From Nitrosomonas sp. Nm51 (GTDB taxonomy: Bacteria; Pseudomonadota; Gammaproteobacteria; Burkholderiales; Nitrosomonadaceae), in NCBI RefSeq assembly GCF_900111165.1, contig NZ_FOGH01000005.1, forward strand, positions 47,237 to 111,236: a DNA stretch of 64,000 bases, written 5' to 3'. Made by a program: the position numbers and the translations under genes. A model generated the notes under the pieces. It worked only from the letters and a program-made list of their open reading frames with translations. It was not told the origin of the DNA and searched no databases. The first letter of the stretch is position 1; each line of letters opens with the position of its first letter. Below, piece by piece: positions 35,970 to 47,100 of this stretch.

Positions 35970-36440
35970 TTACCCTGAATCGTCTTTGAAATACAACCAA
36001 ATCAAGACGCCGATAAAACAAAATACAGAAATATTTAGAATCGTGTCAATGATGTTATCGATCTGCACACCTGGCCTCAGGCTTAAGGTTGTTCAGCAAG
36101 CAGACCATGGGCAGTAGCAGGATATATACGAATGGCATGGTTCCCAAAGCAATGATTGCGCGTACGGTTTCCATGCTGTCTGATAGAATCATCACCACGC
36201 CGAGCGCACCCAGAGTCACATCCCAGATCAGTTTAATTTTAATACCAGGTTTAACTCACCACCAGTAGAGAATATCGATAATGCGTATGCAGCACTCACG
36301 ACATCAAGAGGTACGTGTTGCCGTTGAGTACTTCATAGAACGCGATGCCACCGAATGCACCAGACCAGAGCTCGAAACAACGTTGGTACAAAAATCACAT
36401 AGAGACCGAACCACTACCGGCTGGCGCCGGTAAGTTCTGA
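35970..36440 (-). pseudogene. Remnant of a BCCT-type (betaine/choline) transporter
   Basis: Minus-strand translation yields pieces typical of BCCT transporters in the right order across frameshifts: VWCAFGGIAFYEVLNG, STGGELN, LIWDVTLGALGVVMILSDSM, then ETVRAIIALGTMPFVYILLL. A final stretch (NIIDTILNISVFCFIGVLIW) may be the C-terminal helix or belong to another remnant. Stops and shifts interrupt it and the first two thirds of the gene are missing. It directly follows lipA on the same strand and adjoins the REC remnant, making a small gene graveyard. Confidence 0.65.
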
Positions 36441-36512
36441 TCTGACTAGAAGCCGTTAATCTTTGTCTGGATGCTGTTCCAAGACATAAATAGCTTTAAA
36501 CGGTTCGCCAGA

Positions 36513-37457
36513 TCAGGCGATTCCGGCTTCATGCGCCTGCTGATCAGCATGATAGCTGGAGCGCACCAGAGGGCCGCACGCGGCGTGGATAAAACCCATA
36601 TCCACCGCGGCTTGTTCAAACATTTTAAAGCTTTTAGGCGTGACATAACGCAGAACCGACAAATGTCCTACACTCGGTTGCAAGTATTGTCCAATAGTCA
36701 GCATCTCCACATCATGCACACGTAAATCGCGCATGACATCGAAAATTTCCTCGTCAGTTTCACCGAGCCCTACCATTAATCCGGATTTGGTCGGGATGTC
36801 CGGGAAACGGTCTTTGAAATCTTTTAACAGTCGTAATGAGTGCATATAGTCGGCTCCAGGGCGGCACTGCTTATAAAGCCTTGGCACAGTTTCCAGGTTA
36901 TGATTTAACACATCCGGCGGGCAGGCGGTCAGCTTTTCAAGCGCAACTTGCAGCCGACCTCTGAAATCAGGTACTAAAATTTCAATTTTCGTTTGTGGCG
37001 CGTGCCGTCGAATTTCACCAATGCAATCGGCAAAATGCTGCGCGCCGCCATCACGTAAATCGTCACGATCAACACTGGTAATTACGACATAATTCAGTCT
37101 CATCGCCGCAATCGACTGCGCCAGATGCAGTGGTTCTTCGGGATCGGGTGGTCTGGGCCGGCCATGCGCCACATCACAGAACGGACATCGGCGCGTGCAA
37201 AGATCACCCAGAATCATGAATGTGGCAGTACCTTTGCCAAAACATTCACCGATATTGGGGCAGGATGCTTCTTCACAGACCGTGTGCAGCTTTTGCTCGC
37301 GCAGTATTCGCTTGACTTCGGCAAACTTCTGGCTGCTGGATGAACGTACGCGAATCCATGCGGGTTTGCGCAACAGCTCCTCGCGCGTTTGCGGATTAAT
37401 TTTGACGGGATTACGCGCTGTTTTCTCAGCACCTTTCTGACGTATTTCAGAAGTCAT
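36513..37457 (-). CDS. lipA: Lipoyl synthase
   Basis: Radical SAM enzyme that inserts two sulfurs into protein-bound octanoate to make lipoyl groups. At 314 residues it has both iron-sulfur clusters: the auxiliary cluster cysteines Cys61, Cys66 and Cys72 ([12 protein letters not shown]), and the radical SAM triad Cys87, Cys91 and Cys94 (CTRRCPFC). The C-terminal RSSYHAD segment carries the Ser that ligates the auxiliary cluster. It overlaps lipB by 4 bp, so octanoyl transfer and sulfur insertion are co-expressed. Confidence 0.98.
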   Translation of the reverse strand: MTSEIRQKGAEKTARNPVKINPQTREELLRKPAWIRVRSSSSQKFAEVKRILREQKLHTVCEEASCPNIGECFGKGTATFMILGDLCTRRCPFCDVAHGRPRPPDPEEPLHLAQSIAAMRLNYVVITSVDRDDLRDGGAQHFADCIGEIRRHAPQTKIEILVPDFRGRLQVALEKLTACPPDVLNHNLETVPRLYKQCRPGADYMHSLRLLKDFKDRFPDIPTKSGLMVGLGETDEEIFDVMRDLRVHDVEMLTIGQYLQPSVGHLSVLRYVTPKSFKMFEQAAVDMGFIHAACGPLVRSSYHADQQAHEAGIA

Positions 37458-38131
37458 AACGATATATCGGGTCCTTTGTTAACAAGTTCTTTTTGTAAAT
37501 AATCAGACAGTTTATAACTTAACACATCCAGATCATCTTCGATGCCAAGATCTTTTGTCTGCGTCACCTCTAAACCAGTGTAACCACATGGATTGATGGC
37601 CGAAAACGGTTTCAAATCCATATCAACATTCAACGCAATACCATGGTAACAGCAATCCTTCTTTATCTTTAAACCGAGCGAGGCTATTTTAGCGGCATCG
37701 ACATACACTCCCGGCATATCCTTGCGTCCATGCGCCTTGATTTGATATTCGTTCAACAAATGAATCACGGCCGTTTCCATTCTTTTGACCAGTTCGCGCA
37801 CGCCCAGTTTCAAGCGTCTGATATCCAGAAGCAGGTAAGCGATAATCTGCCCCGGACCATGATAGGTAATCTGTCCGCCCCGGTCTGTTTTGATCACGGC
37901 GATGTTGCTGTCAACCAGCAGATGTTCGGGTTTACCGGCGATACCCTGTGTATACACTGCCGGATGTTGCAACAACCATATCTCATCGCTGGTCAACGAT
38001 GTACGTGTGCGGGTAAAATCTTTCATTGCCTGCCAGGCAGTTTCATACGCAACCAGACCCATATGCTTCACAGTGAAGCTGGAATTTTGTTCACTGTATG
38101 TATCCAACGCCGGCAACGGACTTACAGCCAT
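37454..38131 (-). CDS. lipB: Octanoyltransferase
   Basis: Transfers octanoyl from acyl carrier protein to lipoyl domains. 225 residues. The family signatures are [20 protein letters not shown] (substrate loop), [10 protein letters not shown] with the catalytic Lys, and [15 protein letters not shown], whose Cys forms the acyl-thioester intermediate. All key residues are present. It lies in the conserved dacA-dat-ybeD-lipB-lipA block, one base after ybeD. Confidence 0.98.
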   Translation of the reverse strand: MAVSPLPALDTYSEQNSSFTVKHMGLVAYETAWQAMKDFTRTRTSLTSDEIWLLQHPAVYTQGIAGKPEHLLVDSNIAVIKTDRGGQITYHGPGQIIAYLLLDIRRLKLGVRELVKRMETAVIHLLNEYQIKAHGRKDMPGVYVDAAKIASLGLKIKKDCCYHGIALNVDMDLKPFSAINPCGYTGLEVTQTKDLGIEDDLDVLSYKLSDYLQKELVNKGPDISL

Positions 38132-38132
38132 A

Positions 38133-38411
38133 TCAAAGCACCACCGACACCATCGGGTGTTCTGTTAACGCACAGTACAGTTGATCCAACTGACGGCGTG
38201 AGGTAGCGCGAATCGTACAGGTGATACTAAGATAGTTGCCGCCTTTGCTGGTGCGGACTTCCATACTGGCTTCATCAAAATCGGGGGCATGATGTTTGAC
38301 AATTTCCAGTGCGACACAGGTAAAATTCTGTTCAGCTTTACCCATGATTTTGATCGGAAAATCGCAAGGATACTCAATGATCGACTCTTCGTACATATCG
38401 ATTACTGACAA
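38133..38411 (-). CDS. ybeD: YbeD/DUF493 family protein
   Basis: 92-residue ACT-like small protein typically found beside lipB. Matching segments are YPCDFPIKIMG, VVKHHAP-like EIVKHHAPDF, and the strand pattern GGNYLSITCTIRATSRRQL that ends in LYCALTEHPMVSVVL. Its function is unknown; E. coli YbeD is thought to be regulatory in the lipoate neighbourhood. A second possible start (MYEES) lies five codons in. The single-base gap to lipB indicates co-translation. Confidence 0.92.
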   Translation of the reverse strand: MSVIDMYEESIIEYPCDFPIKIMGKAEQNFTCVALEIVKHHAPDFDEASMEVRTSKGGNYLSITCTIRATSRRQLDQLYCALTEHPMVSVVL

Positions 38412-38432
38412 CTACACGCATGACGGCAACAT

Positions 38433-39287
38433 TCAACTGTCCGTGCCGCCACGCATGCGCGTGGCCTTATACTGTTGATAAAACTGGTGCAATTGCCTGA
38501 ACATCGCGCCCGGACTGCCGGTGCCAACTGGTTGCTCATTTAACCGTGTAACCGCCATGATTTCTCTGGTTGAAGACGTCAGCATAATCTCGTCTGCGGA
38601 AAATAATTCTTCTTCGGAAATTTCTCTCACCTCGTGAATGATATGATTTTTTATAACCAATTCAAGCATCACATCGTAGGTGATTCCCGGAAGCATCAAA
38701 TGACTTTTTGGCGGCGCCAGCAGCACTTGGTCTTTGACAATAAATATATTACTGGCTGAACCTTCAGTCAGATAACCGTCTCTGATCAGAATCGTTTCAG
38801 CCGCTCCGGCATCCACGGCAATTTGGCGCAACAGCACATTCGGTAACAACGAAATGGATTTGATATCGCAACGAATCCAGCGGTTATCACTGGCGGTAAC
38901 CGCTGCCACACCTTTTTCCAGCAATTCCGGCAACGGAGGCAGCAACGGATTACTCATTATGAAAATCGTAGGCGGCACATCCGGGAATGGATGGTCGCGT
39001 TTGGCTACACCCCGGGTAATATGAAGATATACGGACTGATCATCACCTTTATTTTTACCGACAACCTGCCCTATCAATTCACCCCATTCTTCATTGGTAT
39101 AAGGGTTTTTCAGCCGAATGCCGTCCAGACTGTGCTGCAGACGATGCAAATGTTTTTCCAACCGAAAAGGCCGTCGTGAATAAACAGGAATGACCTCATA
39201 CACACCATCACCAAAAATAAACCCTCGGTCTAACACGGAGACACATGCCTTTTCGATCGGCACAAACTGTCCATTCAAAAATATCAT
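38433..39287 (-). CDS. dat: D-amino-acid aminotransferase (class IV PLP enzyme)
   Basis: 284-residue class IV aminotransferase. FIFGDGVYEVIPVYSRRPFR, the PLP-Lys region RCDIKSISLLPNVL, and TEGSASNIFIVKDQ match D-alanine/D-amino acid aminotransferases. It interconverts D-amino acids and 2-oxo acids, supplying D-glutamate or D-alanine for cell-wall synthesis. The neighbouring dacA gene (D-Ala-D-Ala carboxypeptidase) supports the D-amino acid role over branched-chain transamination. The block dacA-dat-ybeD-lipB-lipA is common in betaproteobacteria. Confidence 0.92.
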   Translation of the reverse strand: MIFLNGQFVPIEKACVSVLDRGFIFGDGVYEVIPVYSRRPFRLEKHLHRLQHSLDGIRLKNPYTNEEWGELIGQVVGKNKGDDQSVYLHITRGVAKRDHPFPDVPPTIFIMSNPLLPPLPELLEKGVAAVTASDNRWIRCDIKSISLLPNVLLRQIAVDAGAAETILIRDGYLTEGSASNIFIVKDQVLLAPPKSHLMLPGITYDVMLELVIKNHIIHEVREISEEELFSADEIMLTSSTREIMAVTRLNEQPVGTGSPGAMFRQLHQFYQQYKATRMRGGTDS

Positions 39288-39333
39288 ACCCGGCCTTTAT
39301 AATACCTAAGCTGAAAGTACATCAAGTCAGCAG

Positions 39334-40473
39334 TTAATTAAACAGCAGCATAAAACTGTCCCAGGCGCGGCCGATAAAATTTCCTAATTCCACATCTTCC
39401 AGCGCAACCAATGGATAGCTCTCCACCAATTCACTATTTAAAGTGAATTTTACGGTGCCCACCACCTGTCCTGCGCTTACTGGTGCAATCAATGGCTGTT
39501 TGTATTCCATTGTGGCTTTGAGATTGTCTGCCTGGCCTTTAGGTATGGAAAAATATACGTCGCTGCTGAAACCGGCCTTGAGTACATCCTGGGAACCTTT
39601 CCACAATTCAATTGATGTCAGCACTTCACCTGTTTTGTATAAATGCACCGTGTCGTAAAACTGAAAACCATAGTTCAGCAATCGCTGGCTTTCCATACTG
39701 CGCGCGTTCGCGGACGCCGTTCCCATCACAACCGAAATTAGGCGTCTTTTATCGCGCTTTGCCGACGTAATCAGGCAGTAACCCGCAGATTTTGTCCAAC
39801 CAGTTTTCATTCCGTCCACATGCGGGTCCAGCCACAGCAGACGGTTTCGGTTAGGTTGCGCAATATTATTGTAGGTGTATTCCTTCAGAGAATACAATGG
39901 ATAAAAATCGGGGAAATCGCGTATGATTGCCGCCGCCAGCAAAGTCAGGTCATGTACGGACGTATAATGGTCTGGATGCGGCAAGCCTGTCGTATTTACA
40001 AAATGTGTATTTTTCATGCCCAGGCGCTGCGCTTCCTGATTCATCATTTGTACAAATATTTCCTCGGATCCCGCGATCGCCTCAGCTAATGCAATACAAG
40101 CATCGTTTCCGGACTGAACGATCATACCGTGGATCAATTCATTGACCGTAACCGTTTTGTTTGGTTCGATAAACATACGTGACCCGATCATGCGCCAGGC
40201 TTTGTCAGAAACAGGCACCACTTGATCGAGCTGAATGCGGTTCTGCTTAAGCGCCGTAAAAACAATATAAGCCGTCATCAGTTTGGTTAGCGATGCTGGC
40301 TCAACACGTTCATGCGGGTTCTGGCTGGCCAATACCTGACCGGATTGATAGTCCGTCAGCATATAGGCTTTGGCTGCTATCGCTATCTCGGGTTGATCAG
40401 CGACAACTGCAGCAGGAAATATTGCCAACATCGACAAAACCAGAAAAAGCAGCGGAAATAAAAGGCGTCTCAT
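39334..40473 (-). CDS. dacA: D-alanyl-D-alanine carboxypeptidase (PBP5/6 family)
   Basis: Penicillin-binding protein that trims the terminal D-Ala from peptidoglycan stem peptides. 379 residues with a signal peptide (LLFPLLFLVLSMLAIFPA), then the three active-site motifs: Ser61-x-x-Lys (SLTK), SGN in QSGNDACIAL, and KTG in DGMKTGWTKSAGYC. A C-terminal PBP5-type beta domain and an amphipathic end (LGNFIGRAWDSFMLLFN) would bind the outer face of the inner membrane. First gene of the lipoate block; the dat gene follows after 46 bp. Confidence 0.96.
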   Translation of the reverse strand: MRRLLFPLLFLVLSMLAIFPAAVVADQPEIAIAAKAYMLTDYQSGQVLASQNPHERVEPASLTKLMTAYIVFTALKQNRIQLDQVVPVSDKAWRMIGSRMFIEPNKTVTVNELIHGMIVQSGNDACIALAEAIAGSEEIFVQMMNQEAQRLGMKNTHFVNTTGLPHPDHYTSVHDLTLLAAAIIRDFPDFYPLYSLKEYTYNNIAQPNRNRLLWLDPHVDGMKTGWTKSAGYCLITSAKRDKRRLISVVMGTASANARSMESQRLLNYGFQFYDTVHLYKTGEVLTSIELWKGSQDVLKAGFSSDVYFSIPKGQADNLKATMEYKQPLIAPVSAGQVVGTVKFTLNSELVESYPLVALEDVELGNFIGRAWDSFMLLFN

Positions 40474-40746
40474 GAATTTATTTGGAAAATTTTTATTATA
40501 GCTTGCTCTTGATTTTTCATAAACTGACCTGCGTTAAATATAACAAAATTTCAGGTAAGCTACAGCCTGGCATCTCAATGACAAATAGTTTCAACAATTT
40601 GATTATCACTTTGGATCATGATTTAGTGTTCACACGCCGATGCCAAATGGTGTAATCTGCCAATCTAAATAACAGAACTATTAATTATCATAACAATAGC
40701 GTTTGCTATCTGTCTGTTGACGACACCCCAGCAATAAATAAAAATT

Positions 40747-41358
40747 ATGAAAAAAACGGCTGCAATTTTTCACGGGCTCGGCGGTTCGAAAAAAAGTTAC
40801 TGGATCCCATGGCTAAAAACCGAATTGGAAAAGCGCATGTATAACGTATGGACACCTTCATTATCCGAATGCGCCGGTTTTGATGACCTGGATACGTGGG
40901 TTGACGAAGTAACCACACGATCTTCCTGCCGCAACTATGATCTGATGATCGGGCATTCCGCAGGCGGGTCGCTGGTTCTAAGGCTACTGTCCCGTAACGA
41001 ATACACTGTAAGGCACGCTATTTCTGTCGCTGGGTTTATTAAGCCGTTGTTTGACAAACAGCTGTATGATTTAGCATACCCTGCAGGATTCTGCGTGAAC
41101 ACAATCAAAACAAATTGCGACAAGTTGACTTTTTTTCATTCCGATAATGATCCTTGGAGCTGTGGCTATGAACAAGGGGATTTCATGCGACAAACTCTGG
41201 GGGGCACCCTCGTTGTAATAACTGGCGAAGGACATTTCGGCTCAACGGCTATGAAGCAACCTTATCCGATATTTCCACTGCTGCTGCATCATTGCTTGCT
41301 CGATCAATACGATGTTGTACCCAAGGACATCAATAGCATTATTGACGACAACAAATAG
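40747..41358 (+). CDS. Alpha/beta hydrolase, RBBP9/YdeN type
   Basis: 203-residue serine hydrolase of the small RBBP9-like type. The nucleophile elbow GHSAGGSLVL is near residue 80. The N-terminal strand and oxyanion-region sequence AAIFHGLGGSKKSYW contains HG. The acid/base half of the triad is suggested by FFHSDNDPWS (Asp) and TGEGHFG (His) near the C-terminus. The substrate is unknown for most members. Monocistronic, flanked by AT-rich DNA on both sides. Confidence 0.85.
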   Translation: MKKTAAIFHGLGGSKKSYWIPWLKTELEKRMYNVWTPSLSECAGFDDLDTWVDEVTTRSSCRNYDLMIGHSAGGSLVLRLLSRNEYTVRHAISVAGFIKPLFDKQLYDLAYPAGFCVNTIKTNCDKLTFFHSDNDPWSCGYEQGDFMRQTLGGTLVVITGEGHFGSTAMKQPYPIFPLLLHHCLLDQYDVVPKDINSIIDDNK

Positions 41359-41712
41359 CGAAACATGATTCGGAACGCGGTTGTGTTCCAGCTCAATTTG
41401 TTTATTCGCTTTCAATTCGCATACCCGGCCCGTTCAGGTACCATTCAGGTTTTTTCAAATACCATCGGCATCGGTAACAAAGCCTTCATCTGAATGCATG
41501 CAGACAACAACATGTTATTTTTGGGAACAAATAAATAAAAATGATACTAATTGCACATTGATGAATTCTGATTTTGCGATATCATGTAGTTAACAATAAC
41601 AAAATAATTAACGTCCCAAAACCATGTAATGATGGAGTCTTAAAACTGCGCTATCGCTTCCAGTCGCTTTGTTAACGATGTTTTAATCATTCTCACTTAT
41701 CGTAAAGGCCTA
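41359..41712 (+). other. Intergenic region upstream of czc operon
   Basis: About 350 bp, AT-rich. A 70-codon frame (41381-41593) lies here, but it has no ribosome binding site and an unlikely Cys- and Ser-rich composition, so I do not accept it. The region should carry the czc promoter. I see no clear MerR- or CzcR-type operator and no regulator gene beside it. Confidence 0.5.
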
Positions 41713-42990
41713 ATGCAGACCATGCAGACCTTTTTATTGCACTACTTTCTATACAGTCTTATTTTATTTTCTCTCGCAACACCTTTATCGGCCCAGCAAT
41801 TTACCAGTCTGACCATCAACGAACTGCAGAGTCTGGGTTTACGCGCAAATGGCCTGGTGCAGGCTGCGCGCTCACAAGTTGAAATGGCAGAAGCGGACGT
41901 CATTAGCGCCCGCGCTTTTCCGAATCCCAGAGTCAGTGTTGAAGCAGGCCCTCAAAGTAAACGGTTGCCAGCTTCAGTCACCGGTCCGTCTAATAACCAA
42001 CATGAAGTCAAAGTCAGCCAACCGATCGAAAATCCTTTCCTGCGCTCTGCCCGCATCGGTTCAGCCGAAGCGCTTGTCGAAGCGAGGCAGGCTTCCCTTG
42101 GTCAGGTGCGCGCCGACCTGGCCGCTCAATTACGCATTCGCGCCTATGAATTATTGTTACGTCAGGAAGAGGCGCAAATGGAAACGAGCATTTATGATCT
42201 GATGAAAGAGATTTACCGCCGCATCAAAGTCAGTGTCGATGTTGGCGAAACCGCCCGTTTTGAACTTATCAGAGCTGAAACCGAAGTACTCAGTGCAGAA
42301 AACCGCATGGAAGCCGCAATGCTGAATGCGCAACGCGCACGGGTTGCATTGGTACAACTGACCGCCGGCGCGCTGGGTAACGACTTTAAAATCGACGCGT
42401 CACTGAGCGACCCAGTAGAATTCCCACCACTACAGCAGTTACGCGAGGAAATAGTTCGAGCCAATCCAGATATTCAGCGTCTGGAAGCCGAACAAGACAG
42501 TGCCGACCTTCGCATTAATCAGCAGAAAGCGTCCGTTTTGCCCTCCATGAACATACTGTTTACCAATTATCAAGACCGCCAGTTCATGTCCAACACGGCT
42601 GGTGTCAGCCTTGAAATCCCATTGTTTTATCGCCGCCGCGGTGAAATTGACAATGCCATTTTTGATTCGGCACGCATTCGCGACACACTGGACTACCGGC
42701 GCTTTGAAATAGGCCAGCAACTTGAATCTGCCTGGCAAGCTAAGGAAATCGCCCGACGCAGGGTTGAAATGTTTGAAGGCGGCATCGTTACCGAAGCACA
42801 ACTGGCGTTGGAAATTGCGCAGACAGCTTACCGCCTGGGTGAACGCGGTTTTATCGAAGTACTGGATACCCAGCGTGTGCTGCGTGGTGTGCTCGGTGAT
42901 TTATTACAAGCCCGCTTTGAATTGCAGTCTGCTGCAGCAGAAATAGACCGGCTGCGCGCCCATTATTCCAAGGAGCACATCATCGAATGA
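41713..42990 (+). CDS. czcC: Outer-membrane efflux protein, CzcC/TolC family
   Basis: Outer-membrane duct of a heavy-metal tripartite pump. 425 residues: a signal peptide (FLYSLILFSLATPLSAQ) and two OEP repeats rich in long amphipathic helices (residues about 45-220 and 240-420; ARSQVEMAEADVISARAFPN and ALEIAQTAYRLGERGFIEVL are typical). AAGG lies ahead of the ATG. It overlaps czcB by 4 bp (ATGA), and the order C-B-A is that of metal efflux operons of the RND type. Confidence 0.93.
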   Translation: MQTMQTFLLHYFLYSLILFSLATPLSAQQFTSLTINELQSLGLRANGLVQAARSQVEMAEADVISARAFPNPRVSVEAGPQSKRLPASVTGPSNNQHEVKVSQPIENPFLRSARIGSAEALVEARQASLGQVRADLAAQLRIRAYELLLRQEEAQMETSIYDLMKEIYRRIKVSVDVGETARFELIRAETEVLSAENRMEAAMLNAQRARVALVQLTAGALGNDFKIDASLSDPVEFPPLQQLREEIVRANPDIQRLEAEQDSADLRINQQKASVLPSMNILFTNYQDRQFMSNTAGVSLEIPLFYRRRGEIDNAIFDSARIRDTLDYRRFEIGQQLESAWQAKEIARRRVEMFEGGIVTEAQLALEIAQTAYRLGERGFIEVLDTQRVLRGVLGDLLQARFELQSAAAEIDRLRAHYSKEHIIE

Positions 42991-44165
42991 AATTCCCAAC
43001 CCGCTTAACAATCTGTTTCCTGCCCATTCTGTTTCTTACCATTGCTTGCAGCAACAGCGAAACCGCCACTGACAATGATAACAATGCGTCTGTCGAACTG
43101 CCAGATGCGAAAGAACCTGACAATCCAAATATTATCACGCTCAGCGAAGCGATGGCAGAAGGGATTAAAACTGAAACACTCAAGCTGACCAGCCTTGCGG
43201 ATAAAATTCAGGTACCCAGCCAGATCAAGGTCAATGAGCAGCAATTAATACGCGTAGGTTCCAACGTCACGGGACGTATTGTCGAGGTAAACGTTGAATT
43301 AGGCGATAACGTAGATGCCGGCACCACGCTTGCCAAGATTTCCAGTCCTGAGTTAACCACCGCCCAACTGGCGTATCTTCGCGCCCACTCCATGACGGTT
43401 TTAAATGAGCGCGCAGCAAAGCGCGCAAAGTTACTGCTCGATGCCGATGTTATCGGTAAAGCCGAATTGCAGCGCAGAGAAGCAGAACTCCAGGTATCAC
43501 GCGCAGAACTCAGCGCGGCAAAAGACCAGCTGCGCTTACTGGGCGTTTATGAAAACGCTGTCAATGACCTGGTCAGACGCGGGCAAATACTTCCCTCTGT
43601 CGGCATTTCGTCTCCACAAAACGGCACAATTATTGAACGTAACGTAGTAGCCGGGCAAGTGGTACAGCCGTCTGACCAGCTTTTCAAAGTTGCTGATTTA
43701 TCGACCGTATGGGCGGTTGGTGACGTACCGGAACATATTGCCAGTAATGTAATGCCCGGTCAGCATGTTGAAATTCAGGTGCCTGCACTTGGAAACATCG
43801 TATTAGACGCCCTGATAATATATGTTTCCGATACGGTCAATCCCCAAACAAGAACAGTCATGGTAAGAACTGTCGTTGCGAATCAGAACCGCAAACTTAA
43901 ACCTGCAATGCTCGCATCCATGCGTATCATAGAAACCCCGCAAGAACAGCTTGTGATACCTGAGTCAGCAGTCGTGCGTGAACTGAATAAAGATTATGTT
44001 TATCTAAACAGAGGTAATTATACCTTTTTACGCGTACCGGTCGAATTAGGGCCAGAGATTGGCAATTTGCGCCCTGTTATATCGGGACTCTCAATCGGGC
44101 AACATATAGTAGTCGATGGCGCTTTCCTTATAGATAGCGAACGCAAGCTCGATAGAAAGGAATAA
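42987..44165 (+). CDS. czcB: RND metal-efflux periplasmic adaptor, CzcB family
   Basis: Periplasmic adaptor linking CzcA to CzcC. 392 residues with a lipobox (LTIAC) near residue 24, so likely lipid-anchored. The barrel-sandwich/lipoyl halves are visible (GSNVTGRIVEVNVELGDNVD and ISSPQNGTIIERNVVAGQVV), flanking an alpha-hairpin (YLRAHSMTVLNERAAKRAKL). The membrane-proximal domain closes the protein (LDSERKLDR). No His-rich metal-binding N-terminal extension is present, unlike some CzcB proteins, so metal specificity is not evident. Confidence 0.93.
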   Translation: MKFPTRLTICFLPILFLTIACSNSETATDNDNNASVELPDAKEPDNPNIITLSEAMAEGIKTETLKLTSLADKIQVPSQIKVNEQQLIRVGSNVTGRIVEVNVELGDNVDAGTTLAKISSPELTTAQLAYLRAHSMTVLNERAAKRAKLLLDADVIGKAELQRREAELQVSRAELSAAKDQLRLLGVYENAVNDLVRRGQILPSVGISSPQNGTIIERNVVAGQVVQPSDQLFKVADLSTVWAVGDVPEHIASNVMPGQHVEIQVPALGNIVLDALIIYVSDTVNPQTRTVMVRTVVANQNRKLKPAMLASMRIIETPQEQLVIPESAVVRELNKDYVYLNRGNYTFLRVPVELGPEIGNLRPVISGLSIGQHIVVDGAFLIDSERKLDRKE

Positions 44166-44167
44166 TC

Positions 44168-47100
44168 ATGTTGTCATCCATTGTACAGGTCATGCTCAGA
44201 CAGCGGCTTCTTGTCGTAATTATTGCACTTATTCTGGTCGCTTTTGGTTTACGGGCTGCCACGAAACTTTCAGTCGATGCTTTTCCCGATGTCACCAACG
44301 TTCAGGTTATAGTGGCTGCACGCGTTGAAGGCCGCAGCGCGGAGGAAATCGAACGCTTGGTAACAATACCCGTGGAAATAGCCATGACAGGTCTGCCCGG
44401 CCTGGTTGAGATGCGCTCCCTGAACAAAAGTGGCTTAACCATTATTACGCTCGTTTTTACCGATGACACGGATGTCTATTTTGCCCGGCAGCTCGTCATG
44501 GAGCGTTACATTGGCGTCGTTGAGCAGTTACCCGAGGGGGTAGTAGCCGAACTGGGTCCTGTAACTACAGGATTAGGTGAAATATATCAATACACACTCG
44601 ATCACCCCGATGACGGCACACGTGAATTAACCGTGGAAGAATTGATGGAGCGCCGCACAATCCAGGACTGGGTTGTCCAGCCCATGTTACGTTCAATTCC
44701 CGGAGTTGCCGGAATAAATTCATTAGGCGGTCACGAAAAGCAATACCAAGTGCTGGTCAATCCAGAAAGATTGCGTCATTACGACCTGACCCTGTCGGAT
44801 GTTGACAGTGCACTGGCTAGCAATAATGCAAATGCCAGCGGCAACATCCTTGAATTGCACGCCGAACAATATCTGATCCGAACGAATGGACTGATTTCAA
44901 CCCTTAATGACATCAGGAACATTGTGCTCAAGGAAATCGATGGCATCCCGGTATTTGTCCGCGATGTCGCTGAGGTGGAATTTGGCGGTCGAGTACGTCA
45001 GGGCGCATTGATTAAAGGCGGTTATACGGAATCAACCGGCGGTATTGTCATGATGTTGATGGGTGGTAACGCCAAGGAAATTGTAGCGAGAGTTCAGGAG
45101 AAAGTCTCTGAAATTAATGAAAGCGGGCTTTTATCCGGCGGCCTGCAAATTGTTCCATTCTATGATCGTTCGGATTTGGTCGACGCCGCATTGTGGACGG
45201 TAACCAAGGTTCTGATCGAAGGTATTATTCTGGTCGTTATTGTCTTGTTTATTTTCCTGGGCGATGTGCGCTCCAGCCTGATTGTTGTGGCCACATTGAT
45301 TATCGCACCGCTTATCACCTTCATGGTAATGAATCATCAGGGTATTTCGGCCAACCTGATGTCACTTGGAGGACTGGCAATTGCCATCGGCCTCATTGTC
45401 GATACAACCGTCGTCGTGGTTGAAAATGTCTTTCACCGCTTGGGGCATGCCGGCAGTTCCTTAAAAGAAAGATTGCAGGTCATTCGTGATGCCGTAGTTG
45501 AAATCGGCGTACCTCTGATTTTCGGCATCTGCATTATTATACTGGTGTTCCTGCCATTGATGACACTGGAGGGTATGGAGGGCAAAACTTTCAGCCCGCT
45601 GGCATATACTATTGCCATTGCATTAGCGGTTTCATTAATTATTTCGCTAACGTTATCGCCCGTACTTTGCGCTTATGGCCTCAAGGGCGGCGCTAATCAC
45701 GACACGCCGGTTATCGCATTTCTCAAAAAACGGTATCAGAATTTATTGGACAAGGCGCTGACGCACGAAAAAACCACTATCCTCGTCGCAATTGGTTTGC
45801 TGGTATCTTCCTTCATGTTGTTTCCGTTTTTAGGAACTTCGTTCATCCCGATTTTAAAAGAAGGTGCACTGACACCTGTAATTATTCGCGCACCTTCTAT
45901 TTCACTGGAGAACTCTATAAAAATAGAAATAGAGGCAATGAAGCGTATCGCCACTGTACCGGGCGTCGAGAGCGCAGTTTCCAGACTCGGTCGCGGCAAA
46001 GAACCATCCGACCCGGCAGGACCGCACGAGTCAGACCCGATTATTACGCTGGATCCTGAATCGGGACGCACGCAGGACGAGGTGGACGAAGACGTTCGTG
46101 AAGTATTGTCAACATTGCCCGGCGTCAGTATTGTCGTTTCTCAACCGATTGCGCAACGTGTCGATGAAATGATTACCGGGGTGCGCTCGCAGGTCGCTGT
46201 GAAAATTTTTGGTAACGATCTGGAGCAATTGCGGCAACTATCCGAGCAACTGGCGCGGATTATGAGAACTGTCAGAGGCGCAAGAGACATCCGGGTACAA
46301 CCGTTATCGGGGCAGCAGTCTCTGGTGATCGATATTAACCGCGACGCCATCGCGCGATATGGCATCAACGTTGAAGACGTCAACGATTTGATCAGAACCG
46401 TAGGCAGCAAAGAGGTCTCGACCATTTTCGAGAACGAGCGCCGTTTTGCACTTGTTATGCGTCTGCCATTGGATTTTCGTGACAATGTCGATGCCATCCG
46501 GGATTTGCTATTGCGCACACCGGAAAAACTGCCCGGCAATGGTGGCATGGCTCCAGGCGGCGCGCTGATTCCCTTAGAATCTGTCGCCGACATCCAGGTC
46601 GTTGACGGTCCGGCTCAAATTAACCGCGAATTTTCCAAACGCCGTGTTGTTGTTGGCGCCAATGTCCATGAGCGGGACATGGGGGGGTTTGTCGAAGAAA
46701 TACAGCAACGGGTAGCGGAAGAAATGGAGCTGCCTGAAGGGTATTATTTTGAGTGGGGCGGCCAATTTGAAAATATGGAACGCGCAATGGCGACACTTTC
46801 CATAATCGTACCGTTAACAATCGCAGCCATTTTCTTCCTGTTATTTATGCTGTTTAACTCCGTCAAATTAGCTTCGTTGATTATTTTGGTGCTTCCCTTT
46901 GCTTCAATCGGTGGAATCACGGGTCTGTTCATTTCCGGAGAATATTTATCGGTACCCGCATCGGTCGGCTTTATCGCATTATGGGGAATTGCCGTATTAA
47001 ATGGCGTTGTACTGATCTCGTTTATCCGCGAACAAAGAGAACAAGGTGCCAGTATACCTGACTCGATAGTCCGTGGCTGCGAACAACGTTTTCGTCCGGT

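Noticed and set aside
41381..41593. 70-codon frame upstream of czcC
   Set aside because: Cys/Ser-rich, no ribosome binding site, no similarity; likely chance in the czc leader.
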